Positions 1 through 9,299 are shown, counted from the stretch's first letter. The stretch: 61,729 nt of DNA from an uncultured Phascolarctobacterium sp. (GCA_900552855.1 USBG01000001.1:1-61729), one strand, 5' to 3'. The notes: generated by a model not told the origin, from the letters alone. Program-made: numbers and translations.

Positions 1-684
1 AGCCGTTGCGGCGTGCTGGCCAAATATGATAATGTTTCTTTTGCCAAGTCGCTCGGAACGGTTGTTACAGAACGGCTGGTCGATACATTGACAATTCTTC
101 TGATAACAGGCGTCACGGTGTTGCTTCAGCTGCCGATATTTGTTACTTTTCTTCAGCAGACTGGAACCAAGATACCTTCGCTCCTGCATCTGCTGACTTC
201 CGTGTGGTTTTATATCGTCCTGTTCTGTTTTATCGGAGTGGGAATGCTTCTTTATTATTTACGGAAGACGTTGTTCTTTTATGAAAGAGTGAAAGGTTTT
301 GTGCTCAATATTTGGGAAGGTGTGATGTCATTGAAAGGAGTGCGCAATATACCTCTCTTTAGTTTTTATACATTGGCTATTTGGGGATGTTATTTTTTTC
401 ACTTCTATTTTACGTTCTATTGCTTCGCTTTTACTGCTCATCTGAGTATCCTGGCGGCGCTGGTTATGTTTGTAGGCGGTACTTTTGCAGTGATTGTGCC
501 TACGCCGAACGGAGCGGGTCCATGGCATTTTGCGGTCATTTCGATGATGATGCTTTATGGAGTAAATGAAACAGATGCCGGAATATTTGCTCTGATTGTG
601 CACGGGATTCAAACCTTTTTAGTAGTTTTGTTGGGCGTATATGGTTTGGCGGCTTTGTCGTTGACCAATAGACAGCGAAAGTAA
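1..684 (+). CDS. Lysylphosphatidylglycerol synthase TM-region / UPF0104 flippase-like membrane protein (5' partial)
   Basis: The frame is open from the first base of the window, so the protein enters from outside; the GTG at 13 is internal, not a start. About 228 residues are present, against roughly 320-340 for the family. The visible part has several hydrophobic segments, an early TVVTERLVD motif and a late PTPNGAGPWH motif, both typical of the UPF0104 / lysylphosphatidylglycerol synthase membrane domain. The family sits in the inner membrane and is linked to lipid or glycan-lipid transfer; the substrate here is unknown. It lies 24 bases before pepD on the same strand. Codon use and absence of Shine-Dalgarno sites match a Bacteroides-like source rather than the rest of the window. 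Confidence 0.75.
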   Translation, partial: SRCGVLAKYDNVSFAKSLGTVVTERLVDTLTILLITGVTVLLQLPIFVTFLQQTGTKIPSLLHLLTSVWFYIVLFCFIGVGMLLYYLRKTLFFYERVKGFVLNIWEGVMSLKGVRNIPLFSFYTLAIWGCYFFHFYFTFYCFAFTAHLSILAALVMFVGGTFAVIVPTPNGAGPWHFAVISMMMLYGVNETDAGIFALIVHGIQTFLVVLLGVYGLAALSLTNRQRK

Positions 685-708
685 TCACTTAATAAAAATA
701 GATTTGTT

Positions 709-2166
709 ATGAGTACTATTCTTTCTTTAGCTCCACAGAATGTGTGGAAGCATTTTTATTCGTTGACACAGATTCCCCGTCCGTCGGGATACATGGAAAA
801 AGTAACAGAATTTCTGATTAACTTCGGAAAAGGCTTGGGACTGGAATCTTTTGTAGACGAAGCAGGTAACGTAATTATCCGTAAACCGGCAACTCCGGGA
901 ATGGAAAACCGGAAAGGTGTGATTCTTCAGGCACACATGGACATGGTTCCGCAGAAGAATAACGATACGGTGCACGATTTTGAAAAAGATCCTATTGAAA
1001 CTTATATAGATGGCGACTGGGTAAAGGCCAAAGGAACTACGCTGGGAGCAGATAACGGGCTTGGCGTGGCTGCTATCATGGCTGTGCTTGAAGCGAAAGA
1101 TTTGAAACATGGTCCGCTGGAAGCACTGATTACCAAAGACGAAGAAACCGGTATGTACGGCGCGTTCGGTCTGAAGCCGGGGACAGTGAACGGAGAAATC
1201 CTTCTGAATCTCGATTCGGAAGATGAAGGCGAGTTGTATATCGGTTGTGCAGGCGGTATGGATGTCACTGCTACACTAGAATATAAGGAGGTAGCTCCCG
1301 AAGAAGGCGATATCGCTGTTAAGGTTACGTTGAAAGGCTTGCGTGGTGGGCATTCCGGATTGGAAATCAATGAAGGACGTGCCAATGCCAACAAATTGCT
1401 GGTTCGCTTTATCCGCGAGGCAGTTGCCAGTTACGAAGCACGCCTGGCAAGTTGGGAAGGCGGCAATATGCGTAATGCCATTCCACGGGAGGCACACGCG
1501 GTTGTTACCATTCCAGCTGAGAATGAAGAAGAATTGTTGGGCTTGGTGAAATATTGCGAAGACCTGTTCAATGAAGAATATTCGACGATTGAGACTCCGA
1601 TCAGTTTCACGGCAGAACGTGTGGAAGTTCCGGCAGGTCAAGTGCCCGAAGAAATTCAGGACAATCTGATTGACGCTATTTTTGCTTGTCAGAATGGTGT
1701 GACCCGTATGATTCCGACCGTTCCCGATACGGTAGAGACTTCTTCCAACCTTGCTATTATAACAATTGCCGGTGGAAAAGCGGAAATTAAAATTTTGGCT
1801 CGTAGCTCCAGCGATAGTATGAAGGAATATCTCACTACCAGTCTTGAGTCTTGTTTCTCTATGGCAGGTATGAAGGTAGAGATGACAGGAGGTTATTCCG
1901 GTTGGCAGCCCGATGTGAATTCTCCGATTTTGCACGCGATGAAAGCGTCATATAAGCAGCAGTTTGGCGTGGAACCTGCGGTGAAGGTGATTCATGCAGG
2001 TTTGGAATGCGGTATTATCGGTGCCATTATTCCGGGATTGGATATGATTTCCTTCGGTCCTACCTTGCGCTCACCACATTCACCGGACGAAAGAGCATTG
2101 ATTCCTACTGTACAGAAGTTCTATGACTTCCTCGTTGCAACTTTGGAACAGACTCCAATGAAATAA
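709..2166 (+). CDS. pepD: Aminoacyl-histidine dipeptidase (Xaa-His dipeptidase, M20C)
   Basis: This is a 485-residue cytosolic metallopeptidase that cleaves Xaa-His and related dipeptides. Visible M20 motifs in order are HMDMVPQK near residue 82 (first metal ligands), GADNG near 117, KDEETGMYG near 145 (catalytic and metal-binding acids), the dimerisation (lid) domain in the middle, and SPHSPDE near 460 (last His ligand). Length and motif order fit full-length PepD. No Shine-Dalgarno site precedes the ATG: the leader is AT-rich, as in Bacteroidota, which contrasts with the AGGAGG sites seen after 2.3 kb. A strong terminator follows directly. I place it in a Bacteroides-like fragment joined to the rest by assembly. 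Confidence 0.92.
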   Translation: MSTILSLAPQNVWKHFYSLTQIPRPSGYMEKVTEFLINFGKGLGLESFVDEAGNVIIRKPATPGMENRKGVILQAHMDMVPQKNNDTVHDFEKDPIETYIDGDWVKAKGTTLGADNGLGVAAIMAVLEAKDLKHGPLEALITKDEETGMYGAFGLKPGTVNGEILLNLDSEDEGELYIGCAGGMDVTATLEYKEVAPEEGDIAVKVTLKGLRGGHSGLEINEGRANANKLLVRFIREAVASYEARLASWEGGNMRNAIPREAHAVVTIPAENEEELLGLVKYCEDLFNEEYSTIETPISFTAERVEVPAGQVPEEIQDNLIDAIFACQNGVTRMIPTVPDTVETSSNLAIITIAGGKAEIKILARSSSDSMKEYLTTSLESCFSMAGMKVEMTGGYSGWQPDVNSPILHAMKASYKQQFGVEPAVKVIHAGLECGIIGAIIPGLDMISFGPTLRSPHSPDERALIPTVQKFYDFLVATLEQTPMK

Positions 2167-2204
2167 ATGCTATTCTTTCCTATTATATAATAGGTCTCTT
2201 ATAG

Positions 2205-2240
2205 AAAAAGGCACGGATGAAATGTCATCCGTGCCTTTTT
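2205..2240 (+). terminator. Rho-independent terminator after pepD
   Basis: A 12-13 bp inverted repeat (aaaaggcacggatga and its complement) is followed by a T run. It ends the pepD transcript, so the material after it is a separate unit. Confidence 0.9.
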
Positions 2241-2354
2241 GTCATATTTGCTGCCTTAAATATTACGATTTTACTTCATAACAAATAAATTAATTGATGC
2301 AAATCAAGAAATATGCTATAAAACATAAATTTCTCTCTTTTTTTAGACCAATGT
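2241..2354. other. Probable chimeric junction between two genomes
   Basis: An AT-rich stretch without a gene separates the Bacteroides-like pepD terminator from a peptidase gene with different codon use. The peptidase frame is open back to a stop at 2319-2321 but has no start codon and no ribosome site there. An ATG at 2351 is one base out of frame with the peptidase. The join probably lies within about 2330-2355. Confidence 0.6.
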
Positions 2355-3473
2355 ATAAACAAAGACCGTATTTTTGAGGAATTCAAGGAGCTTGTTGCTA
2401 TTCCTTGTCATTCTACTAAAGAAAGACAAATTTTTGAGGTTGTAAAGGCTAAGCTTGAAAAATTAGGCTTTGTTGTAGAAGAGGATGATGCTGCAGCTAA
2501 GGTCGGTGGTGAATGTGGAAATATGTGGGCTTTTCTGCCTGGCAACAAGGCTGGCGCAACTAAAGTTCTGCTTTCTGGTCATTTAGATGGTGTAGAGCCC
2601 TGTGGTGGTACTACTGTAGTTCGCAAGGATGGTATTCTTTATAGTGATGGTACTACTATTTTAGGTAGTGATGATAAGTCTGGCGTAGTTGCTATTCTTG
2701 AAGGCGTGCGCATGATTCTCGAAGAAAACGCTGAGCATGGTGATATTCAGGTGCTTCTTACTATTGCAGAGGAGGGCGGTGTAAACGGTTCTCGTTGCAT
2801 GGATAAATCCAAGCTGAATGCCGATGTTGGCTATGCTTTGGATAGTGAAGGCGCTCCTGGTGAAATCATTGTTGGCGCTCCTGGTCAGTATAAATATTCC
2901 ATTAAGGTTATTGGCAAAACTGCTCATGGCGGCATGGAGCCGGAAAAAGGTATCAACTCTGTTATGGTAGCTGCTAAGGCTTTGGCAGAGGTAAAACGCT
3001 ATGGTCGTATTGACGAGGAAACCACTGCTAATATTGGTATCATTAATGGTGGTATTGCAACTAACATCGTGCCTGCTCTTGTAGAAATTCAGGGTGATGC
3101 ACGTAGCCGTAACAGCGAAAAGCTGATTGCTATTCGTGATGAAATTGTTAATACCATTTGCTCTGCTGTAGAAAAGCAGGGTGCCAAGGCTGAGGCCGAT
3201 GTAGTATTGAAATACAACTCCTTCCTTGTTGATGAAAATAGCAAGGTTGTAGAGCTGGCAAAGGATGCCTGCGCTCAATTTGGCTTTGAGCCTAATGTTG
3301 GTCTGACAGGCGGTGGCAGTGATGCTAACTTTATTAACGCCTATGGTGTTCCCTGCGTTATCTTAGGTACTGGCATGAGCAATGTACATACCGTCGATGA
3401 ATATATCAAGGAAGAGGACCTTTATAATTCTGCCTTGATGGTATATGGTATCTTAAAGGCTGCTGCAAAATAA
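2355..3473 (+). CDS. M20 family metallopeptidase, PepT-like (5' end lost)
   Basis: About 372 residues are readable, in frame from 2355 (residues INKDRIFEEFKELVAIP, as expected near the N-terminus). M20 motifs follow: GHLDGVEP (metal ligands), GSDDKSG, IAEEGGVNG (catalytic Glu pair), KTAHGGMEPEKG in the dimerisation domain, then GGGSDAN and a late VHTVDE with the terminal His ligand. This arrangement is that of peptidase T-like aminotripeptidases. The nominal ATG at 2523 is internal: it would remove the first ~55 residues, including conserved helices. Only the first few codons and the ribosome site are missing, which fits an assembly join rather than decay. Codon use from here on matches the rest of the window. 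Confidence 0.82.
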   Translation: MNKDRIFEEFKELVAIPCHSTKERQIFEVVKAKLEKLGFVVEEDDAAAKVGGECGNMWAFLPGNKAGATKVLLSGHLDGVEPCGGTTVVRKDGILYSDGTTILGSDDKSGVVAILEGVRMILEENAEHGDIQVLLTIAEEGGVNGSRCMDKSKLNADVGYALDSEGAPGEIIVGAPGQYKYSIKVIGKTAHGGMEPEKGINSVMVAAKALAEVKRYGRIDEETTANIGIINGGIATNIVPALVEIQGDARSRNSEKLIAIRDEIVNTICSAVEKQGAKAEADVVLKYNSFLVDENSKVVELAKDACAQFGFEPNVGLTGGGSDANFINAYGVPCVILGTGMSNVHTVDEYIKEEDLYNSALMVYGILKAAAK

Positions 3474-3482
3474 TTTAGCAAA

Positions 3483-3520
3483 AAAGGAGTGCCAAAGCTG
3501 TGCTTGACACTCCTTTAATT
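3483..3520 (+). terminator. Terminator after M20 peptidase
   Basis: Nine-base arms aaaggagtg (3483) and cactccttt (3508) form a hairpin just after the stop codon, followed by a short T-rich stretch. Confidence 0.7.
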
Positions 3521-3537
3521 AAATTCTATAGTAAAGA

Positions 3538-3616
3538 GATAACTGACTGGGAAAGTTTAGCTTTCCTCTGAAGAGTGGTTATCAAAGGAAAACGCCTATT
3601 ATAGGGCGTTTTTTGT
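3538..3616 (+). ncRNA. Unassigned structured RNA candidate ending in a terminator
   Basis: gataac (3538-3543) can pair with gttatc (3578-3583), enclosing a gaaag/ctttc hairpin (3551-3565). A terminator hairpin follows (aaaacgcc 3589 with ggcgtttt 3605, then a T run). No gene lies downstream on this strand for 2 kb, so it is not an obvious leader. It matches no class I recognise and could be just a tandem terminator region. Confidence 0.3.
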
Positions 3617-3637
3617 TTGCGTACGGTTCCATGAAAG

Positions 3638-3743
3638 AATGATTACCATGAGGCTTGCGCAATCATCAAAGAAAGCACTATATAGTATCATCCTCTACTC
3701 TTGGGAGTAGGAAAACAGACAACCAACCATCTCGGTAATCATT
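3638..3743. other. Long-range 10-bp inverted repeat enclosing a hairpin
   Basis: aatgattacc (3638-3647) and ggtaatcatt (3734-3743) are perfect complements about 86 bases apart. Between them is a second hairpin (ctactc 3695-3700, gagtag 3705-3710) and the palindrome actatatagt. This could be a small RNA or a small mobile-element remnant. Strand is undetermined and no coding frame is convincing. Together with the preceding candidate it fills the 351-base gene-free gap at 3474-3824. Confidence 0.3.
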
Positions 3744-3790
3744 ATAAATATAAAACTAATACAAAGAACAAAATAAGAACGTAAATTTGC

Positions 3791-3824
3791 AAAAGCCTTC
3801 TAGAATTATCCAGAAGGCTTTATT
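3791..3824. terminator. Bidirectional terminator at the ppx 3' end
   Basis: aaagccttct and agaaggcttt form a hairpin with T-rich flanks on both strands. It directly adjoins the stop codon of the minus-strand ppx gene. Confidence 0.75.
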
Positions 3825-5441
3825 TTATTTGTTATTAATTGGTTGGGAGCTATCCATCACTAGTAGCTTGTTGTTATCGTGATTGACTGGTGCAGCCAAT
3901 AAATGCTTACTGTCTACTGGAGGATTGGCCAGCTCTACCTTCAGCTCTGCGTCAAAGGTCTTTTTAAACCAGGACATATGGGTACGCAGCTGATGCATTT
4001 CTATACCTGGCAGCTCGGGCGCACAAATGCCAAGAATAGCTTGTTTTTTGCGCTGGCGAGGTAGAATGGTAACTATTTGGCTTGTTTGAGTATAGTCCAT
4101 GCTTTCAGCAAGGGCTAGGAGCAGAGCCAGCTTATTGATTACCTTCCAATTAGCACTGCTGAGCATTTCCTTGTACAGATGAGCTTTATAGTAATTTTTA
4201 GAAACACCGTTGTGCCAGCCTGCAATAGCTGCGGCAATGATTTGTTCTTTATGAGTAAGACCAAAAAGCTGTGCGTTTTGAATCATATAGGCACTATGAC
4301 GTGCATGGCTATAAAAGTTAATGGTAATACCTATATCATGCAGCAATGCAGCAGTTTCTAATAGCTTGCGATAGCCCTTGCGCAGTCCGTGCATAGGCAT
4401 CCAGTTATCGAACATAGTCAAAGCTAAATCTCTAATGTGCAGGGAGTGAGTTACATCTGCGGTATAAAGGTGCAAAATATTATCGCGGCTGCGTTCTAAT
4501 ATATTACGTGCTACTAAGGGCTGACCAGTAGTTTCAGAATAGAATTTAAAGAACAGTCCTTCGCGTAGGCCACAGCCAGAGGAGATAATCTTACTAGCAC
4601 CTGTTGTTTCCAGTAAGCAGTTGATAATATTGCTGCCTGCAAGAATGATATCGCTGCGCTCACTACTAAGACCAGAAATTTTTTTGCGCTGTTCTAAATT
4701 TGTGGTACGCAGCTTGGAGAAGAAATCGCGGAAAATTTGTAAAGAAAGAGAATAATTGTGAATTTTGGTCATGGGATATTTGCGAGAACGTTGGATAATT
4801 TTAGCAACGGTACGAGCTGTACCGCCAACGCCGATGAGTGGCAGATTCTTTTGCTTAAGCCAAGGATACTGCTCCAAATTTTTCATAATGAAGGCAGTCA
4901 TTTCTGCATAGATTGCAGGTGTCATCTCGTTGCGTGATTTGAACTTATCCGTTGTATTTACAGCACCAAATTTTAAGGATACGCTTTCTACAATCCTACG
5001 ATTTTTAAAGTAAATAAGCTCGGTACTGCCGCCACCAAGGTCAAAAATAATGCCATTGGCTACATCAAGTGTATTAATTACACCTAAATAGCTATAATAG
5101 GCCTCTTCCTTACCGCTGATAATTTGCAGTTTAATACCTGTTTCTCTAGTAACAAGGTCTACCAGCTCCTGACCATTGGTGGCATTACGGATTGCTGCTG
5201 TAGCAACAGCAATAATGGTATCCGCATGATATATTTTGCACATATAGGCAAAGCTTTTCATGGTCTCAACTGTTGATGTAAAGGCAGCTTCAGTGAGTAT
5301 GCCCTTTTCGTTTACCTTTTGGCTAAGGCGCAGTGCTTCCTTTTGATTGTACACCATATTATAGGCGCCGGATTTATACATGTGGCTGATAACTAGGCGT
5401 GCCGAATTGGAGCCTATGTCGATAATTGCAATTCTTTCCAT
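3825..5441 (-). CDS. ppx: Exopolyphosphatase / guanosine pentaphosphatase family (Ppx-GppA) with C-terminal HD domain
   Basis: This 538-residue cytosolic enzyme would release phosphate from polyphosphate ends or from pppGpp. The N-terminal ASKHA-type domain shows DIGSNSARL at residues 7-15 (phosphate loop), ATAAIRNA near 85, and IFDLGGGSTELI near 137-148 with its catalytic acidic segment. The C-terminal half holds an HD-type domain with AALLHDIG (about residue 365) and HARHS. Length is in the usual Ppx range (about 510-540). It is divergent from a degenerate Ppx paralogue and ppk1, so the locus controls polyphosphate turnover. Assignment as Ppx rather than GppA rests on the ppk neighbour and length, and the two activities cannot be separated from sequence alone. 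Confidence 0.88.
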   Translation of the reverse strand: MERIAIIDIGSNSARLVISHMYKSGAYNMVYNQKEALRLSQKVNEKGILTEAAFTSTVETMKSFAYMCKIYHADTIIAVATAAIRNATNGQELVDLVTRETGIKLQIISGKEEAYYSYLGVINTLDVANGIIFDLGGGSTELIYFKNRRIVESVSLKFGAVNTTDKFKSRNEMTPAIYAEMTAFIMKNLEQYPWLKQKNLPLIGVGGTARTVAKIIQRSRKYPMTKIHNYSLSLQIFRDFFSKLRTTNLEQRKKISGLSSERSDIILAGSNIINCLLETTGASKIISSGCGLREGLFFKFYSETTGQPLVARNILERSRDNILHLYTADVTHSLHIRDLALTMFDNWMPMHGLRKGYRKLLETAALLHDIGITINFYSHARHSAYMIQNAQLFGLTHKEQIIAAAIAGWHNGVSKNYYKAHLYKEMLSSANWKVINKLALLLALAESMDYTQTSQIVTILPRQRKKQAILGICAPELPGIEMHQLRTHMSWFKKTFDAELKVELANPPVDSKHLLAAPVNHDNNKLLVMDSSQPINNK

Positions 5442-5612
5442 CTTCTCACCTCATTATATTACTTATTAAGCAAAAAACAGGAAAATCCTGCACTATTAGC
5501 GTAAAATCAATGTAAAATTGTTAAATCCATGTATAATCAACGCATTAACGCAGGACTTTTGCTATGAAATAAAGAATATATAAATAATGAGATAAATTTT
5601 AGGAGGATAATT

Positions 5613-7163
5613 ATGAAGCGCAAGTTGTACACTACCTTTGCTGCCATTCATTTGGGATCTGAGATGATAAGCATGCAGATTACTGAATATCGCAGTATAG
5701 ACGTGTTTAAGGTTGTGGAGCGCTGTAATAGACGTATTCGTTTAGGCGAGGCAACCTTTAAAAATAAAGTAATTCCTTATAATTTAGTAAACGAGATTTG
5801 TGAAATTTTATATGGCTTTAAGATGCTGATGGAGGAGTTTGGTGTTGAGGAATACACACTGCAGGCTACTACAGCAGTACGTGAGGCTCGTAACCAAATC
5901 TTCCTTTTGGATCAGATATACTCTCGTACAGGACTTGTTGTTGATGTTGTAGATATGCCTCAGGAAATTTATACCAAGTATGTGGCTATTCGCAATACCT
6001 TGAAAAATGAAAAAATCAGCAGTGATCGTGACGGTATGCTGATGATGGATATTTCTTCTGGTGGTCTTGGCATTACTATGATTCAGGATGACAAGATTAA
6101 ATATCAGGAAAACTTTCATGTAGGCATTATTCGTGTCAAAGAAAGCTTTTCTCGCAACCGTCGTGAAAGCATGCACTTTAATAAGGCACTGACCGAGTTT
6201 TTGTCCAGCACGGTTGGTCCTGTCCGCTCAGAGCTGAAGCAGGAAAGCGTGCATTATATGGTGCTTTCAGGAACTGAAACAGAGCTTTTGATGAAGATGC
6301 TAGGACGTGAGGAGCGTCAGCGGGTGCATCGTATTAAGGCAGAGGACTTTCATGAGTTTTTCAAAAAGATTCGTCAATTTAATTTAGCACAGCTTATTAA
6401 GGTATACGATATTCCTGAGCATGTAGCAGAGCTTGTACTGCCTACAAGTCTTTTGTATGAGCAATTACTGAACCTGATTCCTGCAGAGGAAATCATTATT
6501 ACTGCGGATCGCTTTATTGATGGTATGCAGCTGCTGCATATTGGTAGAAAAACAAGTCCTGAGCTGATAAGAAGCTGGGAGCAAGAGCTTATTAGCTTAT
6601 TCCATAGCATTGGTGAGCATTATAATTTTGATAAGAAGCATGCTCAGCAGGTTGAGCGTATGGCGTTATATATCTTTGATAAGGTTGCCAAGGACTTTGG
6701 TATGGGTGCCCATGAGCGTTTGCTGCTTAGAGGTGCCTGCCTGCTCCATGATGTAGGTAAATATTTATGTATGCGTAGCCATTCCATCTATACATATCAG
6801 CTGATTATGGCAACAGATATTATAGGCTTTAGTGAATGGGATAAGCAGATTATTGCATTAACAGCCTACTATCATGCTAATAAGCTATTTGATGAAAGTA
6901 ATAAGCGTGCACCTATAGTAGAAAAGGCACAAATTGCTCTAGTAGCTAAGCTGGCGGCAATTTTGAGATTGGCAGATGCAATGGACCGCAGCTATCAGCA
7001 AAAGATTAGAAGCTGTTCCATCAGCATTAAGGATAACACTATGACCATTACTGCAGAATGTAAACAGGATTTGGCTCTTGAGCTATGGACCTTTGAGGAT
7101 AAATCAGCATTTTTTGAAGAAGTATACGGTATTGAACCAATTTTAGAACGGGTGAAGCAATGA
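5613..7163 (+). CDS. Degenerate Ppx/GppA-like protein with HD domain, co-transcribed with ppk1
   Basis: The 516 residues have the same architecture as the neighbouring Ppx, but key phosphohydrolase motifs are changed. The usual DIGSN at the start reads AIHLGSE (residues 11-17), and the DLGGGSTE segment reads DISSGGLGI near residue 145. The C-terminal HD-type domain is well kept: ACLLHDVGKYL near 383 and YHANK near 425. A good ribosome site (aggagg) sits before the ATG. The stop overlaps the ppk1 start by 4 bases, so the two are translationally coupled. It is probably a polyphosphate-binding or regulatory partner of Ppk, or a phosphohydrolase acting only through its HD domain; both are inference. 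Confidence 0.75.
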   Translation: MKRKLYTTFAAIHLGSEMISMQITEYRSIDVFKVVERCNRRIRLGEATFKNKVIPYNLVNEICEILYGFKMLMEEFGVEEYTLQATTAVREARNQIFLLDQIYSRTGLVVDVVDMPQEIYTKYVAIRNTLKNEKISSDRDGMLMMDISSGGLGITMIQDDKIKYQENFHVGIIRVKESFSRNRRESMHFNKALTEFLSSTVGPVRSELKQESVHYMVLSGTETELLMKMLGREERQRVHRIKAEDFHEFFKKIRQFNLAQLIKVYDIPEHVAELVLPTSLLYEQLLNLIPAEEIIITADRFIDGMQLLHIGRKTSPELIRSWEQELISLFHSIGEHYNFDKKHAQQVERMALYIFDKVAKDFGMGAHERLLLRGACLLHDVGKYLCMRSHSIYTYQLIMATDIIGFSEWDKQIIALTAYYHANKLFDESNKRAPIVEKAQIALVAKLAAILRLADAMDRSYQQKIRSCSISIKDNTMTITAECKQDLALELWTFEDKSAFFEEVYGIEPILERVKQ

Positions 7164-9265
7164 TGACGAATATAGATCTTAACAATCCTGAATATTTTTA
7201 TAATCGAGAACTTAGCTGGCTGAAATTTAATTTGCGTGTATTAAAGGCTGCCACTGTTAAGGAAACTCCTCTTTTGGAGCGTTTAAAATTTATTGCTATT
7301 ACTGCATCAAACTTGGATGAATTCTTTATGGTCAGAGTAGCAGGCTTATGGAATAGCTATGATAGTGGTGTGGAAAAGCGCGATGCTTCTGGCTTAAGTG
7401 TTAAGGAGCAGCTGGACGAGATTTCTGAGTCTGCACATGAGCAGGTACGTACTCAAATGAAGTATCTGCTGGCATTGATGAAGGAAATGAAGGAGGTTGG
7501 CCTTGTATTTAAGCGCGTGGACGATTTGAGTGATGAGGGTAAGCAATGGCTTGAAGAATACTATAGAGAGATTGTATATCCTGTGCTTACTCCCATGGCT
7601 GTAGATGCCTCTAGACCTTTCCCTTTCCTTGCTAATAAAACCTTGAATCTGGCTGTGGAGCTGGTAAATAATGACGGTGAGCATAGCATGGGACTAATTC
7701 AGGTTCCATCTGTATTAGACAGGATTACTGAGGTTCCTACAGAGGACAAGCGTGTCTTTGTCTTCTTAGAGGATATTATCATTAGCCATTGTCAGGATGT
7801 TTTTCAAGGCTGCCAGATTTTGGACGTCGTGCCTTTTAGAGTAACTCGTGATAGTGACCTTGACTTAGATGATGAGGATTCTGTTGACCTGATGAAGGAG
7901 GTTGAGGAGTCCTTAATGAAGCGTAAGCGTGGTGCTGCTGTACGCTTAGAAATCTATAAAACTAATAATGGTCGTATCAAAAAGTTTTTAGAGTCTAATC
8001 TTGATGTAACCGATATGGAGGTTTATGAAATAAATGGCCCATTGGATGCAACCTGCTTCTTTAAATTTACAGGTATGCATGGTATGTGGCCTTGGCTTCA
8101 CGAGCCCTTTGTTCCGCAGCGTCCCTTAGAGCTGCCTGATGATGAGGACCTGTTTGCAGCAATTCGTCATAATGATATTTTGCTGCACCATCCCTATGAA
8201 AGCTTTGATCCTGTCGTTAAGCTGATTAATGACGCAGCTGATGACCCTAAGGTTTTGGCAATTAAGCAGACACTTTATCGTGTCAGTGGTAATTCTCCCA
8301 TCGTTGCAGCGTTGGCAAGAGCGGCAGAAAACGGCAAGCAGGTTACAGTTTTAGTAGAGCTGAAGGCTCGCTTTGATGAGGAAAATAATATTTTGTGGGC
8401 ACGTCGTTTGGAGAAGGCTGGCTGCCATGTAATCTATGGCTTGGTAGGTCTTAAGACTCACGCTAAGATTATTCTGATTGTTCGCCGTGAATCCAATGGT
8501 ATTAAACGCTATTTGCATCTTGGCACAGGTAACTATAATGATAATACTGCTAAATTGTATACTGACTTGGGCCTGATGACTGCCAATGATGAGTTTGGTA
8601 GTGATGCTTCTGCCTTCTTTAACCTGTTATCTGGTTATTCTGAACCTCCTGTATGGAATAAGCTGGTAATGGCTCCGTTGGGATTAAGAGAAAAAATTTA
8701 TTCTCTTATCGATAATGAAATTAATATGGTTAAGCTAGGCAAGGGTGGTCATATTATTGCCAAAATGAACTCCCTTATTGACCAACCGGTTATTCAAAAG
8801 CTGTATGAGGCTTCTATGGCGGGCGTACAGATTGAGCTTATTGTTCGCGGTATTTGTGGCCTGCGTACAGGTATAGAAGGTGTAAGCGAGAATATTACGG
8901 TTCGTAGTATTGTTGGCAGACAGCTGGAGCATAGCAGAATCTTCTGGTTCGCCAATGGCGGTGAAGAGCAGTTGTACTTATCAAGTGCAGACTGGATGCC
9001 GCGTAACCTCAATGACCGTGTTGAGCTGTTCTTCCCTGTTGAAGCAGAGGAGCATGTACAGCGTATTAAGGCACTGCTTGATTTGTATCTGCGTGATAAT
9101 GTAGGTGCTTTTATGATGCAATCCAATGGTACATATCGCAGAGTGACTAATAAGGCAGAGCAGGTTAGCGCACAAAGCACTTTGTATGAAATGGCACTTT
9201 TGGCAGCAACTGCTGATAAGGTTCCTATGGAGCAAAGATTACAGCCTATGTATAGCCGTCGTTAA
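7160..9265 (+). CDS. ppk1: Polyphosphate kinase 1
   Basis: The 701-residue enzyme makes polyphosphate from ATP reversibly, in the cytosol or at the membrane. Visible features are the N-domain NRELSWLKFN at residues 11-20, LDEFFMVRVAGL near 53, HHPYESF near 345, the phospho-accepting His segment THAKIILI near 433, and YLHLGTGNYND near 452 followed by a second His-containing segment near 590. Length matches Ppk1 (about 690-720). The ATG at 7160 overlaps the previous stop as ATGA; a second ATG at 7163 is possible. With ppx on the divergent strand and the Ppx-like partner upstream, this is a self-contained polyphosphate synthesis and breakdown locus. Confidence 0.95.
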   Translation: MMTNIDLNNPEYFYNRELSWLKFNLRVLKAATVKETPLLERLKFIAITASNLDEFFMVRVAGLWNSYDSGVEKRDASGLSVKEQLDEISESAHEQVRTQMKYLLALMKEMKEVGLVFKRVDDLSDEGKQWLEEYYREIVYPVLTPMAVDASRPFPFLANKTLNLAVELVNNDGEHSMGLIQVPSVLDRITEVPTEDKRVFVFLEDIIISHCQDVFQGCQILDVVPFRVTRDSDLDLDDEDSVDLMKEVEESLMKRKRGAAVRLEIYKTNNGRIKKFLESNLDVTDMEVYEINGPLDATCFFKFTGMHGMWPWLHEPFVPQRPLELPDDEDLFAAIRHNDILLHHPYESFDPVVKLINDAADDPKVLAIKQTLYRVSGNSPIVAALARAAENGKQVTVLVELKARFDEENNILWARRLEKAGCHVIYGLVGLKTHAKIILIVRRESNGIKRYLHLGTGNYNDNTAKLYTDLGLMTANDEFGSDASAFFNLLSGYSEPPVWNKLVMAPLGLREKIYSLIDNEINMVKLGKGGHIIAKMNSLIDQPVIQKLYEASMAGVQIELIVRGICGLRTGIEGVSENITVRSIVGRQLEHSRIFWFANGGEEQLYLSSADWMPRNLNDRVELFFPVEAEEHVQRIKALLDLYLRDNVGAFMMQSNGTYRRVTNKAEQVSAQSTLYEMALLAATADKVPMEQRLQPMYSRR

Positions 9266-9299
9266 TATAGTTAATTAATTAGACAATTAATAACTTTTA

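Noticed and set aside
13..13. GTG as the start of the first gene
   Set aside because: The frame is open to base 1 and conserved family residues precede the GTG, so the gene is cut by the window edge.
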